64,000 nt of DNA from Streptomyces sp. DG2A-72 (GTDB lineage Bacteria; Actinomycetota; Actinomycetes; Streptomycetales; Streptomycetaceae): assembly GCF_030499575.1 (NCBI RefSeq), contig NZ_JASTLC010000001.1, positions 8,456,001-8,520,000 of the forward strand, read 5' to 3'. The position numbers and the translations under genes are program-made. Shown piece by piece: positions 19,021-28,243 of the stretch; position 1 is the stretch's first letter; each line of letters opens with the position of its first letter. Below the pieces are notes generated by a model. The model saw only the letters and a program-made list of their open reading frames with translations. It searched no databases and was not told the DNA's origin.

Positions 19021-19275
19021 TCACTGCTCGTGGTGCTTGTGGTGCTCGTGGTGTTCCGACAGGCCCGGCCAGTCGTCGGGGCCGCCGCCCTGCCACTCGA
19101 TGAAGTCGCTCTCCGCGAGGTCCGTGACATACAGATCGGCCAGCCGCAGGATCTCGCTCACGTCGTCCTCGTGCGTGGCGATCCCCAGTGTCTCGTCGCC
19201 CGAGGTGACCCGCCGGGAGCCGTCCAGGGCCGGCGGATGCACCACGATGTGCGGATGCTCCGTTGGATGTGCCAT
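19021..19275 (-). CDS. Hypothetical 84-residue acidic/His-rich protein
   Basis: ATG 19273-19275 opens an 84-codon frame. The start is MAHPTEHPHIVVHPPALDGS, the middle contains a helical LRLADLYVTDLAESDFIEW and the tail alternates His and Glu (SEHHEHHKHHEQ). It has no signal peptide or membrane segment. The His-rich tail could bind metal. I do not recognise the family. It lies inside the glyoxylate cluster between gcl and the catalase gene, separated from the latter by a terminator, so its relation to the pathway is unclear. Confidence 0.55.
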   Translation of the reverse strand: MAHPTEHPHIVVHPPALDGSRRVTSGDETLGIATHEDDVSEILRLADLYVTDLAESDFIEWQGGGPDDWPGLSEHHEHHKHHEQ

Positions 19276-19322
19276 GTCTTCAGGCTGCTGCGGACGCGAT
19301 GGTTCCGCACCCCGGGAACACC

Positions 19323-19364
19323 GAAGAGCGCCGGATACGGGACCGTCCGTATCCGGCGCTCTTC
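19323..19364 (-). terminator. Terminator downstream of the catalase gene
   Basis: A perfect 18-base-pair stem (19323-19340 with 19347-19364) has a 6-base loop. It lies about 200 bases after the catalase stop and just upstream of the 84-residue protein gene, so it insulates the two minus-strand genes. The 200 bases between the catalase stop and this hairpin hold no gene that I can see. Confidence 0.75.
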
Positions 19365-19565
19365 AGCCCGGTGAGGGTGTGGCTGGGACCGCGGCGGATG
19401 CGACGGAGCCTGGAACGCCTTCCCTCAGGTCGAGAAGGGGAACTCGGGTCCTTCACCACCGCACTGGCTCGCACGCCGCCGCGGTCCTCGGCCTGCCCGC
19501 GCGATCCGACCGGCCACCCCTCATCCGGGCCGTTCGGCTGTCGCGGGCCGTCCTGGTCAGTCCTC

Positions 19566-21038
19566 TCAGTCCTCGCGCAGGGCGTGGACGGCCTCCTCCA
19601 CCCGCTTGCCGTACTCCGGGTCGGCGGCGTGGAAGTGGGCCAGGTTCTTCTCGATCACGTCGTCGCGGGAGACCTGGGAGAGGCCGCCGGCGATGTTCGC
19701 GACGAGGCGGGACTTCTCCTCCTCGGACATCAGCCGGTACAACTCGCCCGCCTGGAAGAAGTCGTCGTCCTTGGTGTGCAGCGGGGCCTCGTGCGTGCCC
19801 GTGTGGCCGTTCACCGCCAGCGGGGCCGACAGCGGGCGGCCGGTCTGAGCCGGGCCGTCGTACGAGTTGGGCTCGTAGTTCTTGGCGTGGCGGCCCTGGG
19901 AGTTGGACGCCATGAAGCCGTCGCGGCCGTAGTTGCTGGCGACCGTCGCCTTCGGGGCGTTCACGGCGAGCTGGGTGTGGTTGACGCCCAGGCGGTAGCG
20001 GTGGGCGTCCGCGTAGGCGAACAGACGGCCCTGGAGCATCTTGTCGGGGGAGGGGCCGATGCCCGGAACGAAGTTGTTCGGGGAGAACGCGGCCTGCTCG
20101 ACCTCGGCGAAGACGTTGTCCGGGTTGCGGTCCAGCACGAGCCGGCCCACGCGCTGGAGCGGGTAGTCCTTGTGCGGCCAGACCTTGGTCAGGTCGAAGG
20201 GGTTGAAGCGGTAGTCCGCCGCCTCGGCCGCCGGCATGACCTGGACGTGCAGGGTCCACGACGGGTTGACGCCCCGCTCGATCGCCTGGAGCAGGTCCGT
20301 CTGGTGGGAGTTGGGGTCCTTGCCCGCGATCTCCGCGGCCTGCTCGCTGCTGAGGCAGCGGATGCCCTGGTTGGTCTTGAAGTGGTACTTGACGAAGAAG
20401 ACCTCGCCGTCGGCGTTCGTCCACTGGTAGGTGTGCGAGCCGTAGCCGTTCATGTGGCGGTACGACGCCGGGATGCCGCGGTCGCCCATCAGCCAGGTCA
20501 CCTGGTGCGTGGCCTCGGGGGCGTGCGCCCAGAAGTCCCAGACGTTGTCCGGCTCCTGGCGGCCGGTGAACGGGTCGCGCTTCTGCGAGTGGATGAAGTC
20601 GGGGAACTTGATCGGGTCCTTGATGAAGAAGACCGGGGTGTTGTTGCCGACGAGGTCGTAATTGCCCTCTGCCGTATAGAACTTGACAGCGAAACCGCGC
20701 GGGTCGCGGACCGCGTCCGCACCGCCCAGGTTGTCGGCGACGGTCGAGAAGCGCAGGAAGACCTCGGTGCGCTTGCCGACCGTGTTCAGGAAGTCGGCGT
20801 GGGTGAAGCCGGTGACGTCGTCGGTCACCTCGAAGTAGCCGTACGCGCCGGAGCCGCGGGCGTGCACCACGCGCTCCGGGATCCGCTCCCGGTTGAAGCG
20901 CGCCAGCTTCTCCAGGAGGTGCTGGTCCTGGAGCAGGAGCGGGCCGCCGATGCCGGCGGAGGCGGAATTCTGGTTGTCTGCGACCGGGGCGCCGGACTCC
21001 GTAGTGAGTGTGCGAGCGGTGAGCACGCGCTTCGACAT
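19566..21038 (-). CDS. Monofunctional haem catalase
   Basis: The start is ATG 21036-21038, with GGAAGG upstream. The 490-residue length fits small-subunit clade 3 catalases. The active-site His is in [16 protein letters not shown], the distal Asn in [11 protein letters not shown], and the haem-ligating Tyr in [15 protein letters not shown]. It converts hydrogen peroxide to water and oxygen. Its place among glyoxylate genes and its shared operator suggest it removes peroxide made while purines or glycolate are oxidised. That link is inference, and a general oxidative-stress role cannot be excluded. Confidence 0.93.
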   Translation of the reverse strand: MSKRVLTARTLTTESGAPVADNQNSASAGIGGPLLLQDQHLLEKLARFNRERIPERVVHARGSGAYGYFEVTDDVTGFTHADFLNTVGKRTEVFLRFSTVADNLGGADAVRDPRGFAVKFYTAEGNYDLVGNNTPVFFIKDPIKFPDFIHSQKRDPFTGRQEPDNVWDFWAHAPEATHQVTWLMGDRGIPASYRHMNGYGSHTYQWTNADGEVFFVKYHFKTNQGIRCLSSEQAAEIAGKDPNSHQTDLLQAIERGVNPSWTLHVQVMPAAEAADYRFNPFDLTKVWPHKDYPLQRVGRLVLDRNPDNVFAEVEQAAFSPNNFVPGIGPSPDKMLQGRLFAYADAHRYRLGVNHTQLAVNAPKATVASNYGRDGFMASNSQGRHAKNYEPNSYDGPAQTGRPLSAPLAVNGHTGTHEAPLHTKDDDFFQAGELYRLMSEEEKSRLVANIAGGLSQVSRDDVIEKNLAHFHAADPEYGKRVEEAVHALRED

Positions 21039-21084
21039 CGTGGACCTTCCGTGCGGGTGTCAGCGGGAAGTTTCGGAAAAGAAC

Positions 21085-21137
21085 TTCCGCTTTGTGGAGC
21101 CTAGGAGTGGGGTGTCTGGACGTCAACAGTTTGTTGA
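21085..21137 (-). promoter_or_regulatory. Catalase promoter with an operator after the -10
   Basis: On the minus strand TTGACG (21126-21121) and TAGGCT (21103-21098) are 17 bases apart. A box matching the gcl/hyi operator, TTCCGCTTTGTGGAG when read on the plus strand, occupies 21085-21099 and overlaps the last -10 bases. A second, perfect palindrome TCAACA-GTT-TGTTGA (21123-21137) overlaps the -35 and could bind another regulator. Confidence 0.55.
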
Positions 21138-21143
21138 AGTTGG

Positions 21144-21205
21144 TTCCGGGCCGCGGCGGCGCCTGGGCGCGACAGGACAGTTGTCAGCGCCGCCGCGGCC
21201 CGGAA
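21144..21205 (-). terminator. Long hairpin downstream of glxR
   Basis: Arms at 21144-21162 and 21187-21205 pair perfectly over 19 bases with a 24-base loop. It begins 17 bases after the glxR stop and separates glxR from the catalase promoter. Confidence 0.75.
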
Positions 21206-21221
21206 GTCTCTGGGGTGCTCG

Positions 21222-22112
21222 TCAGAGCTGGGCGCCGGAGAGGCGCTCGACCGCGCGCAGCAGCGCGCTGTGGTCCAGGTCGCCGTCGCCCTGCGCACGC
21301 AGGGACGCGACCAGCTGGGCGACCACCGCGCCGACGGGCAGGGCCGCGCCCACGTTGCGGGCGGCGTCCGTCACGATGCCCATGTCCTTGTGGTGCAGGT
21401 CGATCCGGAAGCCCGGCTTGAAGTCCCGGTTCAGGAAGTTGTCCTTCTTGCGGGTCAGCACGGTGGAGCCGGCCAGCCCGCCGTTCAGGACGTCCAGCGC
21501 GGCCGTCAGGTCCACGCCCGACTTCTCCAGGAAGACCACGGCCTCGGCGCACGCCTGGATGTTCACGGCGACGATCAGCTGGTTCGCGGCCTTCACGGTC
21601 TGACCCGAGCCGTGCGGACCGCACAGCACGATGGTCTTGCCCAGCGTCTCGAAGATCGGCTTCGCGGTGTCGAAGTCGGCCTGCTCACCGCCGACCATGA
21701 TCGACAGTACGGCCTCGATCGCGCCGGCCTCACCGCCGGACACGGGCGCGTCCAGGACGCGGATGCCCTTGTCCTTGGCGGCCTTCGCCAGGTCGACCGA
21801 GGTCTGCGGGGTGATCGAGGACATGTCGATCAGGAGCGCGCCGGACTTCGAGTTCTCCAGGATGCCGTCCGGGCCGTACGCGATGGCCTCGACCTGCGGA
21901 GAGGCGGGCACCATCGTGACGACCACGTCGGCGTCCCGCACGGCCTCGGCGATCGAACCGGCGGCGGTGCCACCGGCGGCGGCGAGCCGGTCCAGCTTGT
22001 CCTGCTCCAGGGTGAAGCCGGTGACGTCGTAACCCGCCTTGATCAGGTTCTCGGACATCGGGGAGCCCATGATGCCGAGGCCGATCCAGGCGATCTTGGG
22101 GAGTGTGCTCAT
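21222..22112 (-). CDS. glxR: Tartronate semialdehyde reductase (2-hydroxy-3-oxopropionate reductase)
   Basis: The 296-residue protein belongs to the beta-hydroxyacid dehydrogenase family. It has the N-terminal Rossmann motif WIGLGIMGSPM, the substrate-binding DAPVSGGEAGA and the catalytic lysine in GQTVKAANQLIV. It reduces tartronate semialdehyde, the product of Gcl, to D-glycerate with NAD(P)H. ATG 22110-22112 has GAGAGG upstream. It lies downstream of hyi on the same strand, separated by a repeat element. No TTCC-type operator was found directly in front of it, so it is probably transcribed with hyi. Confidence 0.92.
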   Translation of the reverse strand: MSTLPKIAWIGLGIMGSPMSENLIKAGYDVTGFTLEQDKLDRLAAAGGTAAGSIAEAVRDADVVVTMVPASPQVEAIAYGPDGILENSKSGALLIDMSSITPQTSVDLAKAAKDKGIRVLDAPVSGGEAGAIEAVLSIMVGGEQADFDTAKPIFETLGKTIVLCGPHGSGQTVKAANQLIVAVNIQACAEAVVFLEKSGVDLTAALDVLNGGLAGSTVLTRKKDNFLNRDFKPGFRIDLHHKDMGIVTDAARNVGAALPVGAVVAQLVASLRAQGDGDLDHSALLRAVERLSGAQL

Positions 22113-22159
22113 TGGGGGTGCCTCTCTAACTGCGGCAATGCGTCTGCGAATTGGCGGGT

Positions 22160-22258
22160 GTCGGCAAAATCAGCCCGTTGGGGGTGCCCCTCTGGGGGAG
22201 TTTGAGGACGAGGCCCGTTCAGGGCCGAAGCGGGGGTCTGGGGGCGGCAGCCCCCGGT
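22160..22258 (-). repeat. Second Streptomyces intergenic repeat family
   Basis: The segment includes TTTGAGGACGAGGCCCGTTC, AGGGCCGAAGCGGGGGTCTG and GGGGGCGGCAGCCCCC, the last being a hairpin. I recognise this from memory as a common Streptomyces intergenic sequence, different from the one at 16004. It fills most of the gap between hyi and glxR and could attenuate transcription into glxR. Confidence 0.6.
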
Positions 22259-22268
22259 GACGGCCACC

Positions 22269-23108
22269 TCAGCGGGCGGCGCGCTGTTCCACCGGCAGCC
22301 AGCCGAAGGCTTCCGCGCTCGGGCGGTCGCCCGGCTTGTACTCGAGGCCGACCCAGCCGTCGTAACCCGCCTTCTTCAGCTGGTCGAGGAGATCTTCCAG
22401 GGGCAGCGAGCCCGTGCCCGGGGCGCCGCGGCCCGGGTTGTCGGCGATCTGCACGTGGCCGGTCCTGGCGGCGAACTGCTCGATCACCTGCGGCAGGTCC
22501 TCGCCGTTCATGGACAGGTGGTAGAGGTCCATGAGGAAGCGCGCGTTGCCGAGCCCCGTCGCATCGTTGACCTTGTCGACGGTGCCGACGGCGGCGGGGG
22601 CGCTCACCAGCGGGTACAGCGGCGACTCGGGCTGGTTCAGGGCCTCGATCAGCAGGATCGCGCCGATCCGGTCGGCCGCCCGCGCCGCGAGGACGAGGTT
22701 CTCCAACGCCAGCGCGTCCTGCTCGGCCGGGTCCACGCCGTCGACGCGGTTGCCGTACAGGGCGTTGAGCGCCTTGCAGCCCAGGGACTGCGCGAAGTTG
22801 GCCGCCACGTCGATGTTGGCGCGGAACTTCTCCGACTCCTCGCCGGGGATCGACAGGGCCCCGCGGTCCGGGCCCGGCAGCTGACCGGCGTAGAAGTTCA
22901 GACCCGTGAGCTGGACGCCCGCGTCCTCGATGGCCCTCTTGAGGGCGTCGAGCTCGGACTGCTCGGGGATGGGGGAGTCGACCCAGGGCCACCACAGCTC
23001 GACCGCGGTGAAGCCTGCCGCGGCGGCAGCCGCGGGGCGCTCCAGGAGCGGGAGTTCCGTGAAGAGGATCGACAGGTTGACGTTGAAGCGCTGCTCTGCA
23101 AATCCCAT
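22269..23108 (-). CDS. hyi: Hydroxypyruvate isomerase
   Basis: ATG 23106-23108, with GGAAGGGAG upstream, gives 279 residues. The protein is a TIM barrel of the xylose-isomerase-like / AP endonuclease 2 fold: NVNLSILFTELPLLERPAAA at the start, then WPW, a metal-site region ILLIEALN, and DLYHLSMNGEDLP followed by HVQIADNPGRGAPGTG. It interconverts hydroxypyruvate and tartronate semialdehyde and feeds GlxR. Together with gcl and glxR it forms a complete route from glyoxylate to glycerate. Confidence 0.9.
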   Translation of the reverse strand: MGFAEQRFNVNLSILFTELPLLERPAAAAAAGFTAVELWWPWVDSPIPEQSELDALKRAIEDAGVQLTGLNFYAGQLPGPDRGALSIPGEESEKFRANIDVAANFAQSLGCKALNALYGNRVDGVDPAEQDALALENLVLAARAADRIGAILLIEALNQPESPLYPLVSAPAAVGTVDKVNDATGLGNARFLMDLYHLSMNGEDLPQVIEQFAARTGHVQIADNPGRGAPGTGSLPLEDLLDQLKKAGYDGWVGLEYKPGDRPSAEAFGWLPVEQRAAR

Positions 23109-23145
23109 CGGGGCCGGCGCTCCCTTCCGTTGCGATCGATCGAGA

Positions 23146-23181
23146 TTCCGTATTATGGAAGTTCGTTTCTGCTTAATGGAA
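23146..23181 (-). promoter_or_regulatory. Tandem operator of hyi
   Basis: The palindrome TTCCGTATTATGGAA (23146-23160) and a weaker copy TTCTGCTTAATGGAA (23167-23181) are spaced 21 bases apart, the same period as in front of gcl. The better box is again gene-proximal. The distal one abuts the -10 hexamer of the hyi promoter. Confidence 0.65.
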
Positions 23182-23210
23182 GACTGCCTGTGGCCTGCGG
23201 CGGCTGTCAA
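23181..23210 (-). promoter_or_regulatory. Promoter of hyi(-glxR)
   Basis: On the minus strand TTGACA (23210-23205) is followed after 18 bases by CAGTCT (23186-23181). The -35 is perfect and the -10 weak. The spacing equals that of the gcl promoter. Confidence 0.55.
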
Positions 23211-23225
23211 GAGCGACCGACAAAA

Positions 23226-23257
23226 AAGCGCCCCCGCGCGGGTACGCGGGGGCGCTT
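23226..23257 (-). terminator. Intrinsic terminator of the mce operon
   Basis: A 13-base-pair stem (23226-23238 with 23245-23257) has a 6-base loop. On the minus strand it runs into a stretch of T. It lies just after the last Mce-associated gene and upstream of hyi. Confidence 0.85.
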
Positions 23258-23272
23258 GCGGAACGGGGCGGC

Positions 23273-24028
23273 TCAGAGTGCGTCGACGGCGCTCACCTTC
23301 CACCCCTCTGACGTGCGGGTCATCGTCATCCGCACCCGGTTCAGATCCATGCGGGCTCCGGTGACCTGGGTGCTCTCGGTGACCTGGTTGACGAAGAGCA
23401 GGACCACGGCCTCGTCCGCCGAGGCCGACACCACGGAGGCCGCGGGCGTTCCCCCGTCGGCGGGCTCCGCGATCGTCGCCTTCACCACCCCGTCGTACTT
23501 CTTCGCCGTCGGCCCGACCACGGTCTGTGTGGTCTTCCGGTACTCGTCCCGGAACTTCCCGGTCAGCCGGTCGCCCGCCGCGGCGAAGTCCCGGTCCAGA
23601 TGCCGGTGGTCGTACGACAGCACGACCGGCGCCGCCTTCCGCGCGGCATCGAGCGCCTGCACGCGCGCCTGCTCGGCCTGCTCACCCGCCCGGTACCGCT
23701 GTCCGAGTACGGCGACGGCGACCAGGCCCGCCAGGAGCAGCACGGCCACGAGCACGGTGAGCAGTCCTCTCCGGGAACGCCGCACACCGGATCCGGAGTC
23801 GCCCTCCGCGAAGTCCTCCGGCAACGGCTCCGGCGGGTCGTCCCAGCCGTCCGGGGGCTCGATGACCACGGTGCGCCCGACGAGCGGAGGCGCCTCGGCC
23901 GCTGCGGTCGCCGGGCCGGCGTCGTGGTGGCCGCGTTCCGCGCGCCTGGCCGCGGCGCGGGCCGCCGCCGTCATCGTGTGCCGGGTCGGGGAACCGGCGC
24001 CGCGGCCTCGGGTGGTCGGTTTCGCCAC
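23273..24028 (-). CDS. Mce-associated membrane protein (second)
   Basis: GTG 24026-24028 is chosen because GAGGAG precedes it by 7 bases. An in-frame GTG 15 bases upstream is less likely. The 251-residue protein has a cytoplasmic Ala/Arg/Pro-rich leader, one membrane helix at about residues 93-112 (LLTVLVAVLLLAGLVAVAVL) and an outer domain ending in an NTF2-like fold (VTGARMDLNRVRMTMTRTSEGWKV). Proteins of this type follow mce genes and help stabilise the transporter. It is the last gene of the operon. Confidence 0.75.
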   Translation of the reverse strand: MAKPTTRGRGAGSPTRHTMTAAARAAARRAERGHHDAGPATAAAEAPPLVGRTVVIEPPDGWDDPPEPLPEDFAEGDSGSGVRRSRRGLLTVLVAVLLLAGLVAVAVLGQRYRAGEQAEQARVQALDAARKAAPVVLSYDHRHLDRDFAAAGDRLTGKFRDEYRKTTQTVVGPTAKKYDGVVKATIAEPADGGTPAASVVSASADEAVVLLFVNQVTESTQVTGARMDLNRVRMTMTRTSEGWKVSAVDAL

Positions 24029-24061
24029 GGTCTTACTCCTCACTCGGTGATACGGCGGTGG

Positions 24062-24613
24062 TCAGCCCACGAACTCGACGTCGGAGGTCAGCCAGCGGCC
24101 GTCCTCGTGGACGAGGTCGAGTTGCAGCCGGTACGTGCGAGCCTCCCCCTTGGGCACGGCGGTGTTGGTCACCTTGCTGTCGGCGACCACGAGCACACGA
24201 GCCGTGCGCTCGTCGGAGCGGACGATGCCCGCGTCGAGGACCTGGCCCTCGGACACGGACTTGTTCCGCGCGACAAGCTCGGTCAGCTCCTCGGTCTGCG
24301 CGGCGAACTCCTTCTTGAAGTCGCCGGTGGCGCCCTTGAGCACATTGCCGCTGTCCCGGTCGTAGCGCCGGTAGTCGAGGGAGGTGAAGTTGAGCGCCGA
24401 CTGCCGGGCCGCCGCCAGGATGTCCTGCCGGCGCTGCTCCGCCTGGCGCTGGTCGTAGAGCCGGCTGCTCAGCCAGAGCGCGGTCGCGGTGGTGAGGACG
24501 GTCGCCACGACGAGCCCCACGGACAGGGCTCTGGAGCGTCCGGCTCGGGTGGTCAGGCTCCGGGTCGCATGGAACACGAGCCCGCTCATGCCATCGGTCC
24601 GACGAGCAGCCAT
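24062..24613 (-). CDS. Mce-associated membrane protein (first)
   Basis: ATG 24611-24613 has a strong AAGGAG 8 bases upstream and starts inside the end of mceF (28-base overlap). A second ATG at 24587-24589 forms an ATGA with the mceF stop and is the alternative. The product, 183 residues from the first start, has one membrane helix (about 29-51) and an outer domain with FTSLDYRRYDRDSGNVLKGA, the pattern of Mce-associated proteins. It probably works with its downstream paralogue in the complex. Confidence 0.75.
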   Translation of the reverse strand: MAARRTDGMSGLVFHATRSLTTRAGRSRALSVGLVVATVLTTATALWLSSRLYDQRQAEQRRQDILAAARQSALNFTSLDYRRYDRDSGNVLKGATGDFKKEFAAQTEELTELVARNKSVSEGQVLDAGIVRSDERTARVLVVADSKVTNTAVPKGEARTYRLQLDLVHEDGRWLTSDVEFVG

Positions 24614-25860
24614 TGCCACGACTCCTTTCCGAAGACGGTCTGCTGGCCGCCCGTCGAGCCGATCTCGACGGGCGTTCCGTCCGGGCCGGTGAGAGTGCCG
24701 GTCTCCGGGTCGTACGGCGTGACGTACGCCGCCTGGTCGGCCCCGCCGCGCGCTGACGCGCCGGGGGCGTTCTGCGCGCCGCGCACCGAGGTGGCGCTGC
24801 CGCGTGGGGCCGTGCAGCGCGCGTCGGTGTTCGCCTCGCGGGTGCTGGTGTCCGCCGGGTTGCGCCGGGCGGTGCCGTAGCCCTGGGTGCAGGGCGGCGG
24901 GTCGTCGGCGTTCACCACCAGGCCGAAGTGGGTGGTGCCGTCACCGGGGACGACGGTGTGGCTGCCCGCGACCACCACCGGGAAGGTGACCAGGGCCTGC
25001 TCCACGCCGGGCAGCCGCGCGAGCGTGACCTGCCCCCCGCTGATCAGGTTGGCCAGCAGCACCGACAGCCGCGGCTCGACCGACTTCAGCAGCGAGTTGA
25101 GCTCGACCGCCGCCGGTGTCGCGTTGCCGATGAGCTTGCGCAGGTCCCCGTCGCTCGACTTCAACTCCGCGGTGAGCAGGGCGAGATCGTGTGAGAACGC
25201 CTTGATGGACGAGCCCTGGTCGGCCTGCGTCTTGAGCACCTTCCGGGAGTCCTCGATCAGCGAGATCGTCTCGGGCAGCGACTCGGACGCCGACTCGACG
25301 AGCGCGTTGCCCGAGTCGACCAGCCTGCTCAGATGCGGGCCGGTGCCGGAGAATGCCTTGCCCAGCTCGTCGACGGTGACGCGCAGATCGTCCTTGCCTA
25401 CCGAGTTGACCAGCCGGTCGAGGCTGAGCACCAGGTCCGTCGTGGGCAGCGGTACGCGCGTGCGGTCGCGGGGGATCGTGCTGCCCTGCAGCAGGTACGG
25501 CCCACCGGCCGCGCGTGGCTGGAGGTCGACGTACTGCTCGCCCACCGCCGAACGGTTCGCCACCACGGCGAGCGTGTCCGCCGGGATGCGTGGCGCCCCG
25601 TCCTCGATGTCGAGGGAGACCGAGACCCCGCTCGCGCCGGTCAGCTTCAGCGCGCCGACCCGGCCCACCGGCACCCCGCGGTAGGTGACCTCGGCGCCCT
25701 TGAAGATGCCCCCGGAGTCAGGGAAGTCGGCCCGCACGGTGTAGCCGCGGCCGAGGAGGCTGTCCACGAGGCCCGTGTACTCGGCGCCGACGTAGGACAC
25801 GCCGACGGCGGTGACGGTGGCGAAGGCGAGCAGTTGGGCCTTGACCGTACGTGTGATCAC
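24586..25860 (-). CDS. mceF: MCE family protein, MceF position
   Basis: GTG 25858-25860 overlaps the previous stop in GTGA. The 424-residue protein has an N-terminal membrane helix, an MCE domain at about residues 38-115 (FPDSGGIFKGAEVTYRGVPV...VVANRSAVGEQYVDL), a long helical stretch (about 140-300) and a low-complexity tail. MCE proteins form a hydrophobic tunnel carrying lipids or sterols from outside to the YrbE permeases. As the sixth MCE gene it occupies the mceF slot of the actinobacterial operon. The lipid carried is unknown; sterol or fatty acid uptake is described for related operons. Confidence 0.88.
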   Translation of the reverse strand: MITRTVKAQLLAFATVTAVGVSYVGAEYTGLVDSLLGRGYTVRADFPDSGGIFKGAEVTYRGVPVGRVGALKLTGASGVSVSLDIEDGAPRIPADTLAVVANRSAVGEQYVDLQPRAAGGPYLLQGSTIPRDRTRVPLPTTDLVLSLDRLVNSVGKDDLRVTVDELGKAFSGTGPHLSRLVDSGNALVESASESLPETISLIEDSRKVLKTQADQGSSIKAFSHDLALLTAELKSSDGDLRKLIGNATPAAVELNSLLKSVEPRLSVLLANLISGGQVTLARLPGVEQALVTFPVVVAGSHTVVPGDGTTHFGLVVNADDPPPCTQGYGTARRNPADTSTREANTDARCTAPRGSATSVRGAQNAPGASARGGADQAAYVTPYDPETGTLTGPDGTPVEIGSTGGQQTVFGKESWQWLLVGPMA

Positions 25861-27125
25861 GGCTGTATCCCCTTCAGCATCAGCTCCGCGAGCGCAAGGT
25901 CGATCCCCGGCGGCAGATCCCGGGCGGTGCCGGTGCCGTAGGCGGCGGTGCACACCGGTGGGCAGAGCGGGCCGCCGTCGGACGGCGCGGAAGGAGCCGC
26001 CGGTGCGTCGGGCAGCCCGGGTGCGGGCGTCGGCACGCTCGGCAGACCGGGGAGATCGGGTACGTCGGGGAGTTCCGGGGCATCCGGAAGGTCCGGTGCG
26101 TCGGGGGCGCCGCCCTCGTCACCCGGCTCCTCCGCCAGGTTGCCGTAGATGCTCGCCAGATCGAGGTCCGCGGTGACGGCGAGGTTCACGTAGTCGCCCT
26201 TGATGGCGTCGACCGCGTTGCGCGGGAAGGGGTAAGTGGTCAGCAGCTCAAGGGAGTTGGGCAGATCGTCGCCTGCCTTGTTGAGCTGCTCCAGGATCGG
26301 CCGCAGCTGCTTGAGGTTGGCGACCGTGTCGTCCCGGGAGGCCTTGACCACCCTGGTGCCCGTCGTGCCCAGCTTCGACAGCGCGGTGAGCATCCTGGTC
26401 AGGTCGCGCCGCTGGTCGGCGAGCACCTTGAGAGCGGGCGGCATCGTGTCGACGGCCTTGGCGATCGTCTTCTTCTCCTTCCCGAGCCGCCCCGCGAGCC
26501 GGTCGACGGCCTCGAGCGCGCGGACGATGTCCTCGCGCTGGTCGTCCAGGCCGCCGAGGAACGTGTTCAGCTCCTTGAGCAGGGACTTGACCCGGTTCTC
26601 GCGCCCCGCCAGGGCCTTGTTCAGCTCCACGGTGATCGTCTTGAGCTGGGCCACCCCACCGCCGTTGAGGAGCGCCGACAGGGCGGACAGCACCTCCTCG
26701 ATCTCGGGGTTGCGACCGCTGCGGCTGAGCGGGATGCGGTCGCCGTCGCGGAGCCGGCCCACGGGATCGGAACCGGGCGGGGCGGACAGCGCCACGTACT
26801 TCTCGCCGAGCATGCTGGTCTGCCTCAGCTCGGCGACCGCGTTGGCGGGCAGCTTCACCGAGTCGGCGACCCGCAGCCGTACACGCGCGTGCCAGCCGTC
26901 CAGCTCGACCTTCTCCACCGCGCCCACGGTCACGTTGTTGACCTTCACGGCGGACTGCGGCACCAGATCGAGGACGTCGCGGAACTCGACGGTGACGCGG
27001 TACGCGTGGCCGTCCGAGGCCGCGCCTCCCGGCAGCTCGACGTCGTACCAGCCGTTGAACTCGCAGCCGGACAGCAGCAGCGAAGCGATCGCCGCCCAGG
27101 CGAGCGCACCTGCCTTGCGCCTCAT
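25857..27125 (-). CDS. mceE: MCE family lipoprotein, MceE position
   Basis: ATG 27123-27125 overlaps the mceD stop (ATGA). The 422-residue protein starts with a lipoprotein signal (residues 1-21) ending in LLLSGC, so Cys22 should be lipidated. The MCE domain spans about 40-115, followed by helical tunnel-forming repeats to about 320. The tail (about 330-385) is a Pro/Asp repeat of the type PDAPDLPDAPELPDVPDLPG, then two Cys in LCPPVC. A lipoprotein at this position is normal for mce operons. The Pro/Asp repeat resembles the extracytoplasmic tail of the sigma factor encoded upstream of the operon. Confidence 0.88.
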   Translation of the reverse strand: MRRKAGALAWAAIASLLLSGCEFNGWYDVELPGGAASDGHAYRVTVEFRDVLDLVPQSAVKVNNVTVGAVEKVELDGWHARVRLRVADSVKLPANAVAELRQTSMLGEKYVALSAPPGSDPVGRLRDGDRIPLSRSGRNPEIEEVLSALSALLNGGGVAQLKTITVELNKALAGRENRVKSLLKELNTFLGGLDDQREDIVRALEAVDRLAGRLGKEKKTIAKAVDTMPPALKVLADQRRDLTRMLTALSKLGTTGTRVVKASRDDTVANLKQLRPILEQLNKAGDDLPNSLELLTTYPFPRNAVDAIKGDYVNLAVTADLDLASIYGNLAEEPGDEGGAPDAPDLPDAPELPDVPDLPGLPSVPTPAPGLPDAPAAPSAPSDGGPLCPPVCTAAYGTGTARDLPPGIDLALAELMLKGIQP

Positions 27126-28243
27126 GCGCGGCCCTCCAGGATTCCGCCGAGGGTCCGGTCGACCGTGCCCGTACTCGGCACGGCGGGGGCCTTCGGCACC
27201 TCGGGCAGGGCGCCGAAGAGCTTTTTCAACTGCGCACAGTCCGGGTTCTCGCCGCCCTCGTCGCCGGTGGTCCGCAGGACGGAGCACAGCAGCGCGGCCG
27301 GATCCTGTGATGTCTGCGCGTTGTTGCGGGTGTCGAGAGTCCCGGAGGACGCGTTGTAGGCGTTCTGGAGATTCGACAGACCGGTGGGGGCGACCTCCAA
27401 CAGCTCCTCCAGCGCGGCCCGTTGGTCGACGAGCACCTTGGTCACCTTGCTGAGGCCCTTCACGTTCGAGGTCAGCGACTTCTTGTTGGCCTTCACGAAC
27501 GCGGACACGTCGCCGAGCGCGGTGCCGAGGTTGCGCAGCGCCGCCGCGAGGTCCTTGCGCTCCCCGGCCAACTGCTCCGCCACCTCGGCGAGGCTGGTGT
27601 TGAACGACCGCACGCTCTTGTCGTCGGCCGCCAGCGCCGCCGTGAACACCTGGAGGTTGCGCACGGTGCCGAACAGGTCCCCGCGGCCGTCGGACAGCGT
27701 GGTGACCGCCTGAGAGAGGTCCTTCACGGTCTGGTGGATGTTCCCGCCCTGGCCCTCCAGGTTGTCCGCGCTCACTCCGAGCAGCCGGGACAGGGAGCCG
27801 TCCTTGTTGGCGCCCTCGGGGCCGAGCGCCTCGGCCGTGGTGTGCAGGCTGTCGAAGATCCGGTCCAGCTCGACCGGCACGGCCGTGCGCGACTCGGGGA
27901 TGACGGCGCCGTCCCGCAGCGCCGGGCCCTCCCGGTACACGGGCAGCAGCTGCACATAACGGTCACTGACCACCGAGGAGTTGATGATCGCGGCCTGGGC
28001 GTCGTCCGGCACCTTGCGCCCCTCGTCGTACTCCAGCTCCACCCGCACCCGGCCGCCCTCGGGCGTGATCGTCTTCACCTCGCCGATGCGGACGCCGAGG
28101 ACGCGGACGTCCGAGCCGGGGTAGATGCCGACGGTGCGCGGGAAGTACGCGGTGACGCGCACCTTCCCGGGGCGCGGCCACAGCACGAAGACGGCCGCGA
28201 CGACGAGGGTCAGGGCGAGGAGCAGTGCCAGGCGCCGCTTCAT
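27122..28243 (-). CDS. mceD: MCE family protein, MceD position
   Basis: ATG 28241-28243 overlaps the mceC stop. The 373-residue protein has a membrane helix at residues 5-23, an MCE domain at about 28-105 (YFPRTVGIYPGSDVRVLGVR, with IINSSVVSDRYVQLLP) and a long helical region to about 310. A C-terminal part with two Cys (ALLCS...PDCAQLKKLFG) is shared by MCE paralogues. It is one of six subunits of the heterohexameric lipid tunnel. Confidence 0.88.
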   Translation of the reverse strand: MKRRLALLLALTLVVAAVFVLWPRPGKVRVTAYFPRTVGIYPGSDVRVLGVRIGEVKTITPEGGRVRVELEYDEGRKVPDDAQAAIINSSVVSDRYVQLLPVYREGPALRDGAVIPESRTAVPVELDRIFDSLHTTAEALGPEGANKDGSLSRLLGVSADNLEGQGGNIHQTVKDLSQAVTTLSDGRGDLFGTVRNLQVFTAALAADDKSVRSFNTSLAEVAEQLAGERKDLAAALRNLGTALGDVSAFVKANKKSLTSNVKGLSKVTKVLVDQRAALEELLEVAPTGLSNLQNAYNASSGTLDTRNNAQTSQDPAALLCSVLRTTGDEGGENPDCAQLKKLFGALPEVPKAPAVPSTGTVDRTLGGILEGRA